Positions 34,280-43,503 of a stretch of 64,000 nt of DNA are shown here, piece after piece (position 1 is the first letter of the stretch; each line of letters begins with the position of its first letter). Both the position numbers and the translations under genes were made by a program. The notes under the pieces are model-generated. The model was not told where the DNA came from. It did not search any database and saw only the letters and a list, made by a program, of their open reading frames with translations. This stretch comes from Chitinophaga agrisoli (GTDB lineage: Bacteria > Bacteroidota > Bacteroidia > Chitinophagales > Chitinophagaceae): assembly GCF_008386695.1 (NCBI RefSeq), contig NZ_VUOC01000002.1, forward strand, positions 1,604,481 through 1,668,480, read 5' to 3'.

Positions 34280-35593
34280 ATGACCGATACGCGTTGGTAT
34301 GCATTTTCCTGTATAATTACTGTTTTGCTGCTGGCGGCCTGTACTGCCTCTAAAAAAGGCCTGTTTACAAAGAAAACAGCCCATGAAGCTTATGCCGCCC
34401 GTATTACAGACGCCGGCCTGCAACAGACAGCGCTGGGTAATGCCTGGTTTACGGCTGCGCAAAAAGCGCTGGCCCGCCCGCTCACCGTTACGCTGCCTTA
34501 TAAAGAGACCGGTTATTTTGCCGCAGAAAAACCGGATGCCGCCGGCTTTATGTTCAGCGCGCGCCGCGGCGAGCGGATAGACATTGCCGTAAGCGCCCAA
34601 CCCGGCGGCCGGTTCCTGTTATTTGCAGACCTCTGGCAGCTGAATACGGGTACCGGCGATCCTACCCTGCTGGGCGCTGCCGATACCACTACCTGGCAAC
34701 TACGGCACGAGGTGGAAAAAGACGGCCGCTTTGTACTGCGCCTGCAACCGGAGCTGCTGCGCGGCGGCAACTATACGGTTACCATCACCACGGCCCCTAC
34801 CCTCGCTTTTCCCGTACCTTCCAAAACACGCTCCCGTATTGGCAGTTTCTGGGGCGATGCCCGCGACCAGGGCGGCCGCAAACATGAAGGTATTGATATC
34901 TTTGGCACATTCCGTACGCCGGTAGTGGCAGCGGCCAATGGTTATATAAGCCGCGTAGGCCTCAATAACCTGGGCGGTAAAGTGATCTTTATGCAGCCGG
35001 AGGGTAAAGACTATACGCTGTATTACGCCCATCTGGATTCTCAGCTGGTACGCTCCGGCCAGCAGGTAATGACGGGCGATACCCTGGGGCTGATGGGTAA
35101 TACCGGCAATGCAAAAAATACGCCTACGCATTTGCATTTTGGTATTTATACCACGGGTGGGGCCATGGATCCCATGCCTTTTGTAAATGTAAACCGGACC
35201 GCACCGGCGGTGATCAGCGCCGATACCGCGCTCCTGCACAATAATGTGCGAAATAAAATGGCCGTATCGTTGCGGTCATCTCCTGCCGCTAATGGTACTC
35301 TTATTACCAAACTACCGGCTAACCAGGTAATGCAGGTACTGGCCGCTACAGATAAATGGTATAAAGTGCTGTTACCGGATAACCGCGAAGGGTTTGTAGA
35401 AAGCGTTACGCTTTCCGCGGAGCCCTACCGCAGCATCACCATAAAAAATGCCAGCGCCCTGTTAGCCATACCGGACAGCATCACCGCGGTACAGACCACT
35501 ATTCCGGCAGGCGCCAGTATCCGCATACTGGGCGCTTATAATGATTATGATTTTGTGCGCTTCGAAGCCTTCAATGGCTGGATTAAACGTTAG
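34280..35593 (+). CDS. M23 family metallopeptidase lipoprotein with SH3-like domains
   Basis: About 437 residues from ATG 34280 (MTDTRWYAFSCIITVLLLAAC); this start places a lipobox LLLAAC at the N-terminus. A beta domain of about 140 residues precedes the LytM/M23 domain with HEGIDIFGTFRTPVVAA (H-x3-D motif) and THLHFGIY (H-x-H motif), the zinc ligands. Two SH3-like segments follow (NKMAVSLRSSPAANGTLI... and ...IPDSITAVQTTIPAGAS). Such enzymes cleave peptidoglycan cross-links, or act as activators, at the outer membrane. The DedA-like gene follows after 5 bp, suggesting co-expression. Confidence 0.88.
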   Translation: MTDTRWYAFSCIITVLLLAACTASKKGLFTKKTAHEAYAARITDAGLQQTALGNAWFTAAQKALARPLTVTLPYKETGYFAAEKPDAAGFMFSARRGERIDIAVSAQPGGRFLLFADLWQLNTGTGDPTLLGAADTTTWQLRHEVEKDGRFVLRLQPELLRGGNYTVTITTAPTLAFPVPSKTRSRIGSFWGDARDQGGRKHEGIDIFGTFRTPVVAAANGYISRVGLNNLGGKVIFMQPEGKDYTLYYAHLDSQLVRSGQQVMTGDTLGLMGNTGNAKNTPTHLHFGIYTTGGAMDPMPFVNVNRTAPAVISADTALLHNNVRNKMAVSLRSSPAANGTLITKLPANQVMQVLAATDKWYKVLLPDNREGFVESVTLSAEPYRSITIKNASALLAIPDSITAVQTTIPAGASIRILGAYNDYDFVRFEAFNGWIKR

Positions 35594-35598
35594 GAACC

Positions 35599-36327
35599 AT
35601 GCAAGCGAAACACCCACTCAGTAAAAAATCGCCCAAACCCAGTAAGCTACCCTTGTTCGTTTCCATAGGACTGCTGGTTGCCCTGGCTATCTGTTATTGG
35701 CAGATACCGGGTTTCCGGCATGCTTTACAGGATGCCTGGCGTATGCTGACGAATGATAATGAAAAGGAGTTCCGCCAATGGATCTCGCAATTTGGCTTTG
35801 CCGGCCCGGTGATCCTGGTACTGGTAATGGTGGTACAGATGTTCCTGTTTGTGATCCCCAATGTGCTGGTGATGATGATCGCTATCAATGGCTACGGGCC
35901 TTTCTGGGGATCTGTGATCTCTTTTGTGGGCGTATTTGCCTCCTCTTCCACCGGTTATATGATCGGCCGTTATCTGAGCCCCTCTACGGTGAGCCGTTTT
36001 GTGAGTGAAAAGAACCAGCATAAGATCAGCTCCTTTATTAAAGACTATGGCGTGGCTGCCATTGCCATTACGCGATTATCTTCCCTCTCTAATGATTCCC
36101 TGGGTTTTGTTACCGGGCTGTTAAAGATGGATTATAAAAAGTATATACTCGCCACCATGGGCGGTATTACGCCACTCATCGTATTGCTGGCTATTTATGG
36201 TAAGAATGGTAAAATAGAAAAAGCATTGATATGGGTAGCGGCTATTTCGCTGGCGGGGCTGATCGCTTATATCATCATTGATAAAAGAAGAAAACATAAA
36301 AAAAAGCCCCTTGCCGAAGTTGGTTAA
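35599..36327 (+). CDS. TVP38/TMEM64 (VTT) family membrane protein
   Basis: 242 residues with about six membrane helices. The VTT/SNARE-associated core spans roughly 70-195: FAGPVILVLVMVVQMFLFVIPN, then GPFWGSVISFVGVFASSSTGYMIGRYL, and AIAITRLSSLSNDSLGFVTGLLKM with the conserved R...N/D pattern. Basic tail KRRKHKKK. DedA/VTT proteins of bacteria and eukaryotes act in phospholipid flipping or scrambling. Coupling with an M23 peptidase (5-bp gap) suggests a cell-envelope role. Confidence 0.88.
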   Translation: MQAKHPLSKKSPKPSKLPLFVSIGLLVALAICYWQIPGFRHALQDAWRMLTNDNEKEFRQWISQFGFAGPVILVLVMVVQMFLFVIPNVLVMMIAINGYGPFWGSVISFVGVFASSSTGYMIGRYLSPSTVSRFVSEKNQHKISSFIKDYGVAAIAITRLSSLSNDSLGFVTGLLKMDYKKYILATMGGITPLIVLLAIYGKNGKIEKALIWVAAISLAGLIAYIIIDKRRKHKKKPLAEVG

Positions 36328-36357
36328 TATCCTTACCATCAACGAATCCGCATCAAT

Positions 36358-36410
36358 AAAAAATGGCTTCGGACAGTGTTGTAATACTTATTACAAACCA
36401 TTCGAAGCCA
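36358..36410 (-). terminator. Terminator between VTT and MBL-fold genes
   Basis: Outer stem TGGCTTCG / CGAAGCCA encloses an inner stem TTGTAATA / TATTACAA-like. On the minus strand the hairpin is followed by six T (A-run 36358-36363), so it ends the MBL-fold transcript. Confidence 0.75.
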
Positions 36411-36435
36411 GCTGAAAAGAAGATCTATATAATTA

Positions 36436-37194
36436 TCAGGGTTGCGCGTACCAATTGCGCAGGCGTACTTCAATACCTTTATTTCCTTCGTCTACTTGTT
36501 TTTTGAACGCGGTAATATCGCTTAGGCCGCCCTGGCCACGGTAGTGGTAAGGGTATACCACTTTGGGCTTAAAGGCCAGTACTGCATTGGCCGCCTCATT
36601 TACATCCATGGTGTAAGGCAGGTTCATACATACAAAGGCTACATCAATATCTTTTAGCGAACGCATTTCCGGTATGCCCTGGGTATCGCCGGAGAGATAG
36701 ATATGTTTACCGCCTACTGTTAATACGTAGCCGTTGCCCCTGCCTTTAGGGTGACGGGACTCCGGGCCCTGTGGCAGGTTATACATGGGAATGGCGTTGA
36801 TAGTGATGCCTGCCTGCGTGGTATTATCGCCGTTTTTCAGCACCACTGCTTTGGCTTTATCCGCTGCGCTCATCTTATCCACTACTGCCTGCGGCGCCAC
36901 TATGATGGTGCGGGCCGTTTTTACGGCTGCCAGGGTAGCGGTATCAAAATGATCGCCGTGTATGTCTGTAATGAGGATCAGGTCCGGAGCGGCCAGTCCT
37001 TTAAAAAGCGGGGCGCCGCCGGAAGGGTCGGCATAGATGGTAACGCCCTGCATGGTCAGCACCAGGCTGGCATGCTGTACGGGCTGTATAGATAACGGGC
37101 CTTTGGCGGTTTCCAGCACATCCGCCTCCGGGCGTTGTGCAACGGCATTAACAGCCGCTAAGGCAAGGCATAGAACCAGGATACTGCATTTCAT
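36436..37194 (-). CDS. Exported MBL-fold metallo-hydrolase (UlaG-like)
   Basis: 252 residues with signal peptide MKCSILVLCLALAAVNAVAQ. The fold is that of UlaG/COG2220-type metallo-beta-lactamases: LVLTMQGVTIYADPSGG near 44-60, metal motif LITDIHGDHFD (about 74-84, where T-H-x-H-x-D-H is usual and the first His is Asp), HIYLSGDTQG (164-173) and KVVYPYHYRGQ near 211-221. UlaG enzymes hydrolyse lactones such as ascorbate-6-phosphate lactone. Export and the altered first ligand suggest a different substrate. It has its own terminator and is probably monocistronic. Confidence 0.8.
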   Translation of the reverse strand: MKCSILVLCLALAAVNAVAQRPEADVLETAKGPLSIQPVQHASLVLTMQGVTIYADPSGGAPLFKGLAAPDLILITDIHGDHFDTATLAAVKTARTIIVAPQAVVDKMSAADKAKAVVLKNGDNTTQAGITINAIPMYNLPQGPESRHPKGRGNGYVLTVGGKHIYLSGDTQGIPEMRSLKDIDVAFVCMNLPYTMDVNEAANAVLAFKPKVVYPYHYRGQGGLSDITAFKKQVDEGNKGIEVRLRNWYAQP

Positions 37195-37298
37195 ACTACG
37201 GTTAGTTATGTTCGCCTAAAATTACGCAAGTTTCTGCGTACCGGCGATAAGTTTCGTATAAGCGCGCACGTAACAAACGGCTCAGGCCGTTGGGGCTG

Positions 37299-37715
37299 CT
37301 AGCGGGCGGGACTAACACCACCCCAATCTTCCGGCGCTACGTCTGCAATGGATTGCGAAAACGTCCAATGGTGGCCTTCCAGGTCTGCTACGGAATATTG
37401 CCGCTCACCATAGGGAAAATCTGCCGGCGCCGCCAGGATGTTAGCGCCCTGTTGTTTTACATGTTCATAATGGCCGTTTAGATCCAGCACGCGGACCATG
37501 ATGGCATGCCGGTCTTTTTCTCCCCCGGCTTCCTGTCCGCTCAGGGCAATGCCCCCGCCGCCAAAAGCCAGCTGCGCCCGGTGGTTGCCTACGCGCCAGC
37601 GCTCTGTAAAGCCAAAAGTGTTGCAAAGCCAGTCGATAGCGGCTTCCACATCTTTATATGCCAGCACGGGAATGATGGTGCAATCTGGCATGGAACGGTT
37701 CGTAAACTGGTTCAT
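37299..37715 (-). CDS. VOC (glyoxalase/bleomycin resistance-like) family protein
   Basis: About 138 residues from ATG 37715 (MNQFTNRSMPDCTIIPVLAY); the in-frame ATGs at 37748 and 37691 are also possible. Fold: PVLAYKDVEAAIDWLCNTFGF at the start, RAQLAFGGGGIALSG, HAIMVRVLDLNGHYEHVKQQGANIL for the second half, and FPYGERQYSVADLEGHHWTFSQS at the end. This is the PhnB-like VOC group, whose members include antibiotic-resistance and unassigned proteins. The substrate is not predictable. Confidence 0.8.
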   Translation of the reverse strand: MNQFTNRSMPDCTIIPVLAYKDVEAAIDWLCNTFGFTERWRVGNHRAQLAFGGGGIALSGQEAGGEKDRHAIMVRVLDLNGHYEHVKQQGANILAAPADFPYGERQYSVADLEGHHWTFSQSIADVAPEDWGGVSPAR

Positions 37716-38036
37716 ACAGCATGGTTTAAGGGAAGAAAAATTACGCAAATTTTCCCCTGTTTACCTACCGTTAAACACATATGCCAGGGGCTGACCAGCA
37801 TCATGATAATTTCCAGCGTATTTATTACAATATTTGTTAAATTCGGTGAGGGAATGCCCAAAGCGTTATGAACACCACAAGCGACAGGATCTGTAACTGC
37901 GCACGTTATTGAACAAGAGTCACATCAAACCGGGAATGACATCCGCACCACATTGCTGCAGAACGGACAATGCACTACTACATCCATCATTTTGCACCCA
38001 CTTAGTCTACATTTCATCAACCAAATAACACACTGT
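37716..38036. other. Intergenic region, 321 bp
   Basis: The divergent space between the VOC gene and the outer-membrane barrel gene. No clear promoter consensus, repeat or additional gene stands out. The barrel gene begins at ATG 38037, and translation upstream of it (from 37953) has no signal-peptide character. Confidence 0.5.
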
Positions 38037-39140
38037 ATGCAAAAAACTTTGTCCACTATTCTCCTTTCCGCCATTCTTTTATTGTGTATTAAAACCGGCG
38101 TACGCGCGCAGGGCTGTGTAGCCATACGTGGCAGCGGCCCCTCCTGTATGTTATTACAGGGCGATGATGAGCACGCGGATAAATGGCTTTTTAACATGGG
38201 CGCCCGTTATTTTAAATCGTACAAACATTTTAAGGGCAGACAGGAGCAGAAGGAACGGGTAGAACTAGGCACAGAGGTGATCAATCACCAAACGGCCATA
38301 GACCTGGCCTTAACCCGTATACTGAACGAGCGCTGGAGCGTAATGATAGATGTGCCGCTGCTGGCCAATGCCCGCTCCTCCCTGTATGAGCATGGGCTGG
38401 TAAATGGGGTGAACAAGTTTAACCAGCGCTACAGTATGCACTCCTATGGGCTGGGCGATATCCGCGTGGCGGTGTACCGCTGGCTGCTGGACCCTAAAAA
38501 ACATACCCGGGGCAATATACAGGCCGGTTTAGGTATTAAGTTCGCCACGGGCGATTATGATTACCAGGATTACTGGCATAATGTAGGCCCCAACGGGGCC
38601 AAAGAGCTAAGGACCGTTGACCAGTCCATACAGCTGGGCGATGGCGGCACCGGCCTTACGGCGGAACTGAACGCCTACTATCACCTGGGCAACAAACTAG
38701 GCGTATATGCCAACGGTTATTACCTGCTGAACCCACGGGAGCAGAACGGGGTAAGGACCTACCGTGAGACCCTGACGCCTGCCCTGGCCAATGAGGCCAT
38801 TTGCAGCGTGCCGGATCAGTATATGTTCCGGGCCGGCGCAGGCTTTACCTCCCGGAATTTCACCACCTCCGCCGGCGTACGGCTGGAGGGTATACCGGTA
38901 AATGACCTGGTAGGCGGCAGCGGCGATTTCCGCAGACCCGGTTATGTATGGTCTGTAGAGCCGGCAGTCTCTTATGCCATCAAAAAAACAAGGTTATTTG
39001 TCGCTGTACCAGTGGCCTTTGTACGCAACAGAACGCAGAGCGTAACAGATAAGGAAAGAAGCACGCCTACCAATAAGGTGAACGGGGATGCGGCTTTTGC
39101 TGATTATGTAGTGAATGCCGGGTTTTCCGTGAAGTTTTAA
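38037..39140 (+). CDS. Outer-membrane beta-barrel protein, transporter-like
   Basis: About 367 residues from ATG 38037 (MQKTLSTILLSAILLLCIKT), giving a signal peptide up to VRAQG. The mature chain is rich in alternating strands with aromatic ends: NMGARYFKSYKHFKG, WSVMIDVPLLANARSS, GLGDIRVAVYRWLLD, NIQAGLGIKFATGDYDYQDY, and a C-terminal FADYVVNAGFSVKF ending in Phe as outer-membrane barrels do. It resembles the MetA/phenol-pathway family of small putative transporters seen in Bacteroidota. Cargo unknown. Confidence 0.65.
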   Translation: MQKTLSTILLSAILLLCIKTGVRAQGCVAIRGSGPSCMLLQGDDEHADKWLFNMGARYFKSYKHFKGRQEQKERVELGTEVINHQTAIDLALTRILNERWSVMIDVPLLANARSSLYEHGLVNGVNKFNQRYSMHSYGLGDIRVAVYRWLLDPKKHTRGNIQAGLGIKFATGDYDYQDYWHNVGPNGAKELRTVDQSIQLGDGGTGLTAELNAYYHLGNKLGVYANGYYLLNPREQNGVRTYRETLTPALANEAICSVPDQYMFRAGAGFTSRNFTTSAGVRLEGIPVNDLVGGSGDFRRPGYVWSVEPAVSYAIKKTRLFVAVPVAFVRNRTQSVTDKERSTPTNKVNGDAAFADYVVNAGFSVKF

Positions 39141-39150
39141 TCTAATGGGG

Positions 39151-39179
39151 ATGGCCTCCATGATCTATGTGGAGGCCAT
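39151..39179. terminator. Hairpin between convergent barrel and GlxA-type genes
   Basis: 10-bp stem ATGGCCTCCA / TGGAGGCCAT with a 9-base loop, lying between two convergent stops. No T-run on either strand, so it may act as a bidirectional transcript end or 3' stabiliser rather than a strict intrinsic terminator. Confidence 0.5.
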
Positions 39180-39182
39180 GCC

Positions 39183-40166
39183 TTATGCCACTACTGCTTC
39201 GTTGTTATATTTGTTCCTGTAGTCTATGGGTGACAGGCCGGTGATCTTTTTAAATACGGTGCGGAAAGATTTGGTATCCGCATAACCCACCTCGTACATC
39301 ACTTCATTTACGTTCTTCCTGCTGATCTCCAGCAGCTTTTTGGCGGCCTCTATTCGTACGCGCTGTATGTATTCTGCAGGCGTGTTATTGGTAGCTTTTT
39401 TAAAGCGCCGGTCAAAATGCCGGCGGCCAATAGCGAATTTATCCGCCAGCTCATCCACCGATAATTTTTCTGTGAGGTTACTCTCAATGAATTCCTGCGC
39501 TTTGCGGATGGGCTCATCCTCGTGTTTCTTTTGCCCGTTAAACATAATAAAGGGCGACTGGCTTTTGCGGTCTATCTCCAGGGCGAAGTATTTGGCTATT
39601 TTAATGGCTATTTCACGGCTGGTATATTTTTCTACGATATAGAGCAGCAGGTTCCAGTAAGAGGTAGCGCCGCCGCTGGAATAAAGGCCACGTTCCTCCG
39701 TGATGATACGCCCATCCACCAGGGTCACCTCCGGGAACATATCCCGGAACTCGTCTGCCAGCACCCAATGGCTGGAGCACTCCTTACCGTTCAGTAGACC
39801 GGTGGCCGCCAGCAGGAAGGCGCCAATGCAAAGGCTGGCTATCTCTGCGCCCTGTTGGTGTTTGGCAATGAGCCAGGGTATATACGCCTTATTGATCTCT
39901 ACCGCATGCCGGGGATCGCGGCCGCCCAGGGCAGGTATAATGATCAGGTCTGTATGTTCCACCTCCCCGATCAGCGCATCCGCATGCACAGAAAAGGAGC
40001 CGTTGATCAGCTTAACTTCCGGGGTCAGGCCTACCAGCTGTACGTTAAACAAAGCCGGCTGGCCGGTAGCCTCCAGGAAATTATTCACGGTATCAAACAG
40101 ATAACGCGGGTCACCGATGGCCACAAGCACGGCTTCATTGGGAATAATGATGGAAACATGTTTCAT
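39183..40166 (-). CDS. GlxA-family transcriptional regulator (DJ-1/PfpI + AraC HTH)
   Basis: 327 residues. An N-terminal DJ-1/PfpI-like domain (about 1-185) includes LIIPALGGRDPRHAV, IASLCIGAFLLAATGLLNG (nucleophile-elbow Cys117) and GLYSSGGATSYWNLLL. A C-terminal AraC-type double HTH (about 225-320) includes LSVDELADKFAIGRRHFDRRFKK and NVNEVMYEVGYADTKSFRTVFKKITG. These regulators respond to unknown small molecules through the DJ-1 domain and usually activate nearby genes. The divergent neighbour is the RibD-like reductase at 40360, a candidate target. Confidence 0.92.
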   Translation of the reverse strand: MKHVSIIIPNEAVLVAIGDPRYLFDTVNNFLEATGQPALFNVQLVGLTPEVKLINGSFSVHADALIGEVEHTDLIIIPALGGRDPRHAVEINKAYIPWLIAKHQQGAEIASLCIGAFLLAATGLLNGKECSSHWVLADEFRDMFPEVTLVDGRIITEERGLYSSGGATSYWNLLLYIVEKYTSREIAIKIAKYFALEIDRKSQSPFIMFNGQKKHEDEPIRKAQEFIESNLTEKLSVDELADKFAIGRRHFDRRFKKATNNTPAEYIQRVRIEAAKKLLEISRKNVNEVMYEVGYADTKSFRTVFKKITGLSPIDYRNKYNNEAVVA

Positions 40167-40347
40167 CCTGGTAAAAGTTTAAGTGTTCATTTTAGATGGA
40201 CCCTGCCGCAAAAGATCACGTGGAAACAAGCGGCGCCAGGCAAAGCCCATTGAGCGATCTACACTGAGGGCCGTAAATTACGAAAAAAGTCGAAACCGGC
40301 CCGCCTGTATGTCCGGTTTGCCCTCCCTCTCTCCTGCCCGTATGGGG

Positions 40348-40355
40348 TACCTTTG
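40348..40355 (+). promoter_or_regulatory. -7 box for the RibD-like gene, possibly leaderless
   Basis: TACCTTTG matches the TAnnTTTG consensus exactly and ends only 4 bp before the ATG at 40360. If used, transcription would begin at or very near the start codon. Confidence 0.45.
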
Positions 40356-40359
40356 TCTC

Positions 40360-40956
40360 ATGCGGAAGGTAATTGTATCTATGAACATCACCCTCAATGG
40401 TTTTATGGCCAGCGCAGATGGCGCGCTGGACTGGCATTTTCCTTTCTGGGACGGGGAGATGTCTGCGTGCATATCGCAGCAGCTGGATACAGCGGATACC
40501 ATCCTGCTGGGACGGCGTAGCTACCAGGTTATGGCGGACTACTGGCCCTGTGCCGCGCGCGATCCCCTGGCCAATCCCACCGACGCTTCCATTGCGCGCC
40601 GGATGAACAGCTACCGCAAGATCGTTTTCTCCAATACCCTGGAACAGGCAAGCTGGCAGAATACCCGGATCATGGGCGGGGATATAGGCAATAAAATACT
40701 GGCACTAAAACAGCAACCCGGCGCGGATATGATCATTTTTGGCAGCGGCAGCATTGTACAATCGTTCATGCGCCAGGGGCTAATAGACGAGTATATGTTA
40801 TGGGTGCACCCGGTGATCCTGCAGGAAGGCATGCCTTTGTTTAAAGATATACGCTACAATACCAATCTACAGCTGCTGCAATCCAAAGCCTTTAGCACAG
40901 GCGTGGTAATACTTTACTACAAAACGAGGTTACGGGTAGTAAAAAGCAGCGTATAA
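40360..40956 (+). CDS. Dihydrofolate reductase-like (RibD C-terminal) family protein
   Basis: About 198 residues from ATG 40360 (MRKVIVSMNITLNGFMASAD). Earlier in-frame codons give unlikely protein. The fold is that of RibD-C/YyaP-type reductases: ADGALDWHF near 19-27, TILLGRRSYQVMADYWP (NADPH region), RKIVFSNTLEQASW, and GADMIIFGSGSIVQSFMRQGLIDEYML (nucleotide binding and dimer face). Members reduce a pteridine, flavin precursor or a related ring; most are uncharacterised. It starts divergently from the GlxA-type regulator, about 190 bp away. Confidence 0.88.
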   Translation: MRKVIVSMNITLNGFMASADGALDWHFPFWDGEMSACISQQLDTADTILLGRRSYQVMADYWPCAARDPLANPTDASIARRMNSYRKIVFSNTLEQASWQNTRIMGGDIGNKILALKQQPGADMIIFGSGSIVQSFMRQGLIDEYMLWVHPVILQEGMPLFKDIRYNTNLQLLQSKAFSTGVVILYYKTRLRVVKSSV

Positions 40957-41175
40957 ATGTAGACTGAACCATTCATTGCGTTTTCCCTATTGTCGCAACT
41001 TCCGCAAATTTCCCCTTTTTATCGCCGCTCCGGTATATTTCCTTCTGTTACCCGACCGTTTCATAAAATCCACACCAGCGGTTTGTGCAGCAATGGCCAC
41101 ACAGAGGGGTTTACCGGCATGCATGCTTTTTGCACATACCTATTGACAACCAAATTACGGGTAACGGCTAATACA

Positions 41176-42141
41176 ATGTTTATGAAGCAAAAAAAGACCA
41201 CGCCCATACAGGAAAACCTCTACAAAAAGTGGTTCCTTGTAGCGCCTGGAGTATGGGGCATTAAAGACATAATGGTCAATGTATATCTCATCCACGCCAA
41301 CGCCGGCAATCACTGGGTATTGGTGGATACCGGGCTTCCCACTGCCGCGGCTAAAATACGGCAGGTGTCTGCCCACCTTTTCTGGCCACAGACCTCCCCC
41401 TCCGCCATCATTCTTACGCACGGGCATTTTGATCATACCGGCTCGTTAAAAAAGCTGGCTGAGGAATGGGACGTGCCGGTTTATGCGCATTACCTGGAAG
41501 CGCCGTATCTCACGGGCCGCTCATCTTATCCTCCTCCGGACCCTACTGCGGGCGGCGGATTGATGACATTACTTTCCTGGTTATTTCCAAAACATCCAAA
41601 AGATCTGAATGGGCGTCTTTTATTATTGCCGGAAGATGGCAGTATTCCGGGATTACCTGACTGGCGGTATATACATACGCCGGGGCACGCACCGGGGCAT
41701 ATCAGTCTTTACCGTGAACGGGATGGCGTACTGCTGACGGGGGATGCAGTAGTAACTACACAGCAGGAGTCCTTATGGTCCGTTATCACACAGGCGAAGA
41801 AGCTGTGCGGTCCTCCAAGATATTTTACGTGCAATTGGCATGAGGCGCAAAGAACCGTTCAGAAACTTGCAGACCTGGAGCCATCTGTAATTGCCAGCGG
41901 CCATGGAAAGCCAATGAAGGGCAATACAATGAAAGCCGCCCTGCACCGTCTGGCTGCAAACTTCGATACGGCAGCCAGACCATCGTCTGGCAGATATGTA
42001 AAAGAAGCGGCTGTAGCTGGTGTAAACGGCGTTGAATACCTGCCTGCACCCAATACCTCCCAAAGATGGCTGAAAGTAGGAGCAGCACTGGCCTTGATAG
42101 GCATTAGCGGATTGCTATACCGGTATACGAAGAAGAAATAA
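41176..42141 (+). CDS. Membrane-anchored MBL-fold metallo-hydrolase (glyoxalase II-like)
   Basis: About 321 residues from ATG 41176 (MFMKQKKTTPIQENLYKKWF). The MBL fold includes WVLVDTGLP, THGHFDHTG (first Zn motif), HTPGHAPGHISLY (ligand His), LLTGDAVVT (bridging Asp) and IASGHGKPM near the end of the domain. A C-terminal hydrophobic segment VGAALALIGISGLLYRYTKKK could anchor it with the catalytic domain facing the cytoplasm. The specific substrate is unknown; relatives include quorum lactonases and glyoxalase II. No operon partner. Confidence 0.85.
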   Translation: MFMKQKKTTPIQENLYKKWFLVAPGVWGIKDIMVNVYLIHANAGNHWVLVDTGLPTAAAKIRQVSAHLFWPQTSPSAIILTHGHFDHTGSLKKLAEEWDVPVYAHYLEAPYLTGRSSYPPPDPTAGGGLMTLLSWLFPKHPKDLNGRLLLLPEDGSIPGLPDWRYIHTPGHAPGHISLYRERDGVLLTGDAVVTTQQESLWSVITQAKKLCGPPRYFTCNWHEAQRTVQKLADLEPSVIASGHGKPMKGNTMKAALHRLAANFDTAARPSSGRYVKEAAVAGVNGVEYLPAPNTSQRWLKVGAALALIGISGLLYRYTKKK

Positions 42142-42256
42142 ATGCTACATATGGAACCGGAGAACATCCTTTGACAACACAGCTGTGGCAAATGAACAAA
42201 ACAATTAATGAAGGACAGTCTGTTTAACGTTTTCATTAAATCCTTAAACAGAATTC

Positions 42257-43147
42257 TCAATATTCCATTCCTAAAAGGTTTAATAATTCTTTTAACGGAT
42301 AAGCATTACGTGGTAGTTTTATATGGGCGGCGAGCGGCACAGGCCCTGTGTAGTAGATCTTTTTGCCGGCAAATGTGCGCGCACATGTAGTTACAAAATG
42401 CTGGAAGCCTTTATCATCCAGCGAATTGGTAATACCTGTTACAATATAGTCAGGGTTTGTAATGCTGGTAACACGCTCCAGGTTATCCTGCGGAACAGCT
42501 TGTCCAAGGTAAATGGTTTTATAACCTCTTGCGCGAAAGGCGTAATTGTAAAACAACAAAGCCAGTTCATGCAGTTCCGGTTCTGGAAGGAATAACAGCA
42601 CGGTGGGCGCATCCCTGGCAGGTACTACCTGTAACATCTCTGTAGCCAGGATCAACTTTTGCCGTACAATATTGGAAATAAAATGTTCCTGTGCGGGATT
42701 GATCGTTGCTGTTTGCCACATTACTCCTATGCGCTCAAAGAAAGGGAAGATCACATGGGCTACCGCCTTCTCAAAACCCATATTGATCACTACTGTCAGA
42801 AAGGTTTTATTGAACTGCGCCTCATTCAGTTCTATCATACTTAACAACAAACTTTCCTGGAAACCATCCTCCACTGGTTTTACCATCGTAAGCTCTGATA
42901 AACGGTTGATGATCTCATTGGGCGTCATCTCACTAACGGCAGAAATGCGGTAACCGTTCTTTAGCAGCAGGCTGATGTTGAGGATGTGGCGCAATTCTTC
43001 ACCGGAGTAATAGCGGATGTTGGTGCCAGTCCTTTCAGGGCGAAGCACGCCATAACGTTTTTCCCACGTACGGATGGTATGGGCCTTGATGCCGGATAGC
43101 TTTTCAAGGTCCTTGATGGAATATTTGCCTACAGGATGAATAGTCAT
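42257..43147 (-). CDS. MerR-type regulator with cobalamin-binding-like domain (CarH/LitR family)
   Basis: About 296 residues from ATG 43147 (MTIHPVGKYSIKDLEKLSGI). The MerR winged helix covers KYSIKDLEKLSGIKAHTIRTWEKRYG (about 8-33), then TGTNIRYYSGEELRHI. The B12-binding-like part has LLFLPEPELHELALLFYNYAFRARGYKTIYLG, with E-x-H and G, and later YIVTGITNSLDDKG. CarH proteins are light-sensing B12 repressors, but here the lower-ligand motif is only partly canonical, so light or B12 sensing is not certain. Typical targets are carotenoid or photolyase genes, none of which are visible here. Confidence 0.8.
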   Translation of the reverse strand: MTIHPVGKYSIKDLEKLSGIKAHTIRTWEKRYGVLRPERTGTNIRYYSGEELRHILNISLLLKNGYRISAVSEMTPNEIINRLSELTMVKPVEDGFQESLLLSMIELNEAQFNKTFLTVVINMGFEKAVAHVIFPFFERIGVMWQTATINPAQEHFISNIVRQKLILATEMLQVVPARDAPTVLLFLPEPELHELALLFYNYAFRARGYKTIYLGQAVPQDNLERVTSITNPDYIVTGITNSLDDKGFQHFVTTCARTFAGKKIYYTGPVPLAAHIKLPRNAYPLKELLNLLGMEY

Positions 43148-43503
43148 ACGTTCTTTAAGCAGGTTTTTCTGCGTGTTTATCGGGCATGTATACGCAGGTG
43201 AAGTATATTTCAAAAATAATTTTATTTATTGAAACAACTGGCCTCAACAATCTGTTTATAGTATTACAGGGACTTCCAGCGTATAGTCCTGAACTTGTGC
43301 AGGTTATCTTTCTTTTTTCAGCTTTGTTCAATTTTTTTATTTAAACATTAAACACTATTTTTGAATCAGTTAATTCCATGTCCATGAAAAATTACTAAGA
43401 GCGAGCCCTTGGAATAACGACACCATATTACCATCAAAGCAATACGCAACCTACGAGAGATAAGCATACACTTTTAATTAAATGACCATAGTAAACCATG
43501 TAG

